From Phycisphaerales bacterium (GTDB lineage: Bacteria; Pseudomonadota; Gammaproteobacteria; Competibacterales; Competibacteraceae), in contig JACSSB010000309.1 in the NCBI GenBank assembly GCA_014879435.1, forward strand, positions 1 to 7,993: a stretch of 7,993 nt of DNA, written 5' to 3'. This document shows, piece after piece, positions 6,368 through 7,993 of this stretch (the first letter of the stretch is position 1; the number at the start of each line of letters is the position of its first letter). Both the position numbers and the translations under genes were made by a program. The notes beneath the pieces were generated by a model, which did not search any database, was not told the DNA's origin, and saw nothing but the letters and a program-made list of their open reading frames with translations.

Positions 6368-7398
6368 GACGCCAGTTCCTGGGTACAGCGCACGAACTCA
6401 TCCAGCTTGCGTCGCGCCGCACCGCTGGCCAGAGCTTCGCTAGCCAGTTCGATGCCCTCGGCGATGGAGGGGGCGATGTTGGCCGCGTACAGTGCCGCAC
6501 CGGCATTGAAAGCGACGATGTTACGTGCCGCACCCGGTTCATTGCCCAGCGCACTCAGTAGCATCGCTTTGGACTGTTCGGCGTCAGCGACCTTCAGCCC
6601 CCGGTTGGAGACCATGGACAGGCCGAAATCCTCAGGGTGAATCTCGTATTCGGTGATTTTGCCGTCGTGCAGTTCGCCGACCATGGTGGCCGCGCCCAGC
6701 GAGATCTCATCCATGCCGTCCTTGCCCCAGACCACTAGGGCGTGCTGCGCGCCGAGTTGCTGCATCACCCGGACCTGAATGCCGACTAGATCGGGATGGA
6801 ACACGCCCATCAATTGATTGGGCGCGTTGGCGGGATTGGTCAGTGGACCGAGAATGTTGAAGATGGTGCGCACGCCCATTTCGCGGCGTACCGGAGCGAC
6901 GTTCTTCATCGCCGAGTGGTGATTGGGCGCGAACATGAAACCCATGCCAGTGGTGGCGATGCAGCGGCCCACTTGATCGGCGTTTAAGTCGATGCGAGCG
7001 CCCAGCGCCTCCAGCGCGTCGGCACTGCCGGATTTGGAGGAGACTCCGCGATTGCCGTGCTTGGCGACTTGGGCACCGGCAGCGGCGGCGACGAACATGG
7101 AGGCGGTGGAGATGTTGAAGGTGTGCGAGCCATCGCCACCCGTACCGACGATATCGACGAAATGATCATGCGGCGGTGGGATGTGGACCTTGGTGGAGAG
7201 TTCGCGCATCACCGTGGCAGCGGCGGCGATTTCGCCGATGGTTTCCTTTTTGACCCGCAAGCCGGTGAGGATGGCGGCGGTCATGACCGGAGAAATCTCA
7301 CCGGCCATGATCTGACGCATCAGCGAGAGCATTTCGTCGTGGAAGATCTCGCGGTGTTCAATGGTGCGTTGCAGGGCTTCCTGGGGGGTGATGGACAT
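6364..7398 (-). CDS. trpD: Anthranilate phosphoribosyltransferase
   Basis: TrpD joins anthranilate to PRPP to make N-(5-phosphoribosyl)anthranilate, the second step of the pathway. At 344 residues it matches the monofunctional form, not the TrpG-TrpD fusion of enteric bacteria. An N-terminal helical region (about 1-70) is followed by the PRPP-binding signature GTGGDGSHTFNIST (85-98), the KHGNRGVSSKSGSAD loop (113-127), the anthranilate-site segment VRREMGVRTIFNILGPLTNP (170-189), the metal-binding GMDEIS with Asp230-Glu231, and FNAGAALY (297-304). The ATG at 7398 is preceded on the minus strand by GGAGA (7408-7412) at nine bases. It lies 28 bases after trpG and overlaps trpC by four bases, so the three genes look like one transcript. 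Confidence 0.97.
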   Translation of the reverse strand: MSITPQEALQRTIEHREIFHDEMLSLMRQIMAGEISPVMTAAILTGLRVKKETIGEIAAAATVMRELSTKVHIPPPHDHFVDIVGTGGDGSHTFNISTASMFVAAAAGAQVAKHGNRGVSSKSGSADALEALGARIDLNADQVGRCIATTGMGFMFAPNHHSAMKNVAPVRREMGVRTIFNILGPLTNPANAPNQLMGVFHPDLVGIQVRVMQQLGAQHALVVWGKDGMDEISLGAATMVGELHDGKITEYEIHPEDFGLSMVSNRGLKVADAEQSKAMLLSALGNEPGAARNIVAFNAGAALYAANIAPSIAEGIELASEALASGAARRKLDEFVRCTQELAS

Positions 7399-7407
7399 GT
7401 CGGGCGT

Positions 7408-7412
7408 TCTCC
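7408..7412 (-). promoter_or_regulatory. Ribosome binding site of trpD
   Basis: GGAGA on the minus strand lies nine bases before the trpD ATG at 7398, in the 28-base gap after trpG. It gives trpD its own strong initiation site, unlike trpC, which is coupled through an overlap. Confidence 0.6.
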
Positions 7413-7426
7413 GGAGTGGATCAGTT

Positions 7427-7993
7427 CTAGTTCAGAAAATTACGCAACAGGGTGTGGCCGTGTTCGGTCAGGATCGATTCGGGATGGAATTGCACACCTT
7501 CGACCGGCAAGGTTTTGTGGCGCACGCCCATGATTTCGTCGATGTCGCCGTCTGGGGTTTGGGTCCAGGCGGTGATATCCAGGCAATCGGGGACGGTGGA
7601 TTTTTCGATGACCAGGGAATGATAGCGCACTACGGTGAAGGGGTTGGGCAGGCCAGCGAACACGCCTTGTCCGTGGTGATAAACCTGGGAGGTTTTGCCG
7701 TGCATCACCTGTCCGGCACGAACGATGTGACCGCCGAAGGCTTGACCGATGCTTTGATGTCCGAGGCATACACCGAGAATCGGGACTTGATCGGCGAAGC
7801 GCTCGATGGCAGCCAGCGAGATCCCGGCTTGATCAGGAGTACAAGGACCGGGTGAGAGCACGATGCGTTCCGGGGCTAGTTCGGCGATCTGGTCGAGGCC
7901 GATTTGGTCGTTGCGGTACACCCATACTTCTTCGCCCAGCTCGCCGAAGTATTGGACCAAGTTGTAGGTGAAGGAATCGTAGTTGTCGATCAT
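7427..7993 (-). CDS. trpG: Anthranilate synthase glutamine amidotransferase subunit (start may lie just outside window)
   Basis: This is a class I glutamine amidotransferase that releases ammonia from glutamine for TrpE, which converts chorismate to anthranilate. The 188 visible residues carry the oxyanion segment LSPGPCTP (46-53), the nucleophile motif GVCLGHQSIGQAFGG (74-88; Cys76) and the remaining catalytic pair in QFHPES (His170, Glu172). The MHGKTSQV stretch (97-104) fits TrpG/PabA. The first visible ATG sits exactly at the window edge and opens MIDNYDSFTYNLVQY; family members usually begin two to four residues earlier (for example MLLMIDNYDSF), so the true start is probably beyond 7993. 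Being next to trpD and trpC favours TrpG over PabA, although in some bacteria one subunit serves both tryptophan and folate synthesis. trpE would be expected upstream, beyond the right edge, but is not seen. Confidence 0.95.
   Translation of the reverse strand: MIDNYDSFTYNLVQYFGELGEEVWVYRNDQIGLDQIAELAPERIVLSPGPCTPDQAGISLAAIERFADQVPILGVCLGHQSIGQAFGGHIVRAGQVMHGKTSQVYHHGQGVFAGLPNPFTVVRYHSLVIEKSTVPDCLDITAWTQTPDGDIDEIMGVRHKTLPVEGVQFHPESILTEHGHTLLRNFLN

Noticed and set aside
7057..7855. Plus-strand frames 7057-7533 and 7361-7855
   Set aside because: They are antisense to trpD and trpG, which carry full catalytic motifs; the plus-strand products are glycine/aspartate-rich shadows.

Overview
The window reads as a chromosomal segment of a proteobacterium, most likely gammaproteobacterial. 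This is inferred from three things: separate (unfused) trpG, trpD and trpC in a Pseudomonas-like tail-to-head order, a TRAP-type periplasmic binding protein, and copies of a GTCATTCCCGCG-type dispersed palindromic repeat common in that phylum. No species can be named from the sequence alone. There are no tRNA or rRNA genes, CRISPR arrays, transposases or phage genes.

Layout, left to right. Positions 1-494 (minus strand) hold the first half of a TRAP transporter solute-binding protein of the DctP family, cut by the left window edge. A 245-base divergent intergenic region follows (495-739). It carries a near-consensus gammaproteobacterial LexA-type palindrome, a tandem heptamer and a long imperfect dyad. 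Positions 740-1906 (plus) encode a GT-B fold family 4 glycosyltransferase resembling GT4 glycogen/starch synthase-like enzymes. After a 150-base gap containing a perfect 12-bp inverted repeat, 2057-5350 (plus) encodes a very large multi-sensor diguanylate cyclase. Its order is eight predicted membrane helices, a Cache-like periplasmic domain, two helices, a CHASE periplasmic domain, one helix, PAS, then GGDEF with an intact GGEEF active site and I-site. Between this gene and the convergent trp cluster (5351-5566) sit two head-to-tail copies of a short palindromic element. The rest, on the minus strand, is trpG-trpD-trpC (7993 down to 5567).

Functionally, TrpG, TrpD and TrpC supply the anthranilate synthase amidotransferase, anthranilate phosphoribosyltransferase and indole-glycerol-phosphate synthase steps of tryptophan synthesis. 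They are tightly spaced (28-base gap, then a 4-base ATGA overlap), as in a single operon. The glycosyltransferase and the cyclase are co-directional and could be co-transcribed, which would link polysaccharide synthesis to c-di-GMP signalling; that link is inference. No wholly new system is evident. The items most worth a second look are the LexA-like box beside a TRAP transporter gene, the two-sensor architecture of the cyclase, and the structured intergenic DNA.
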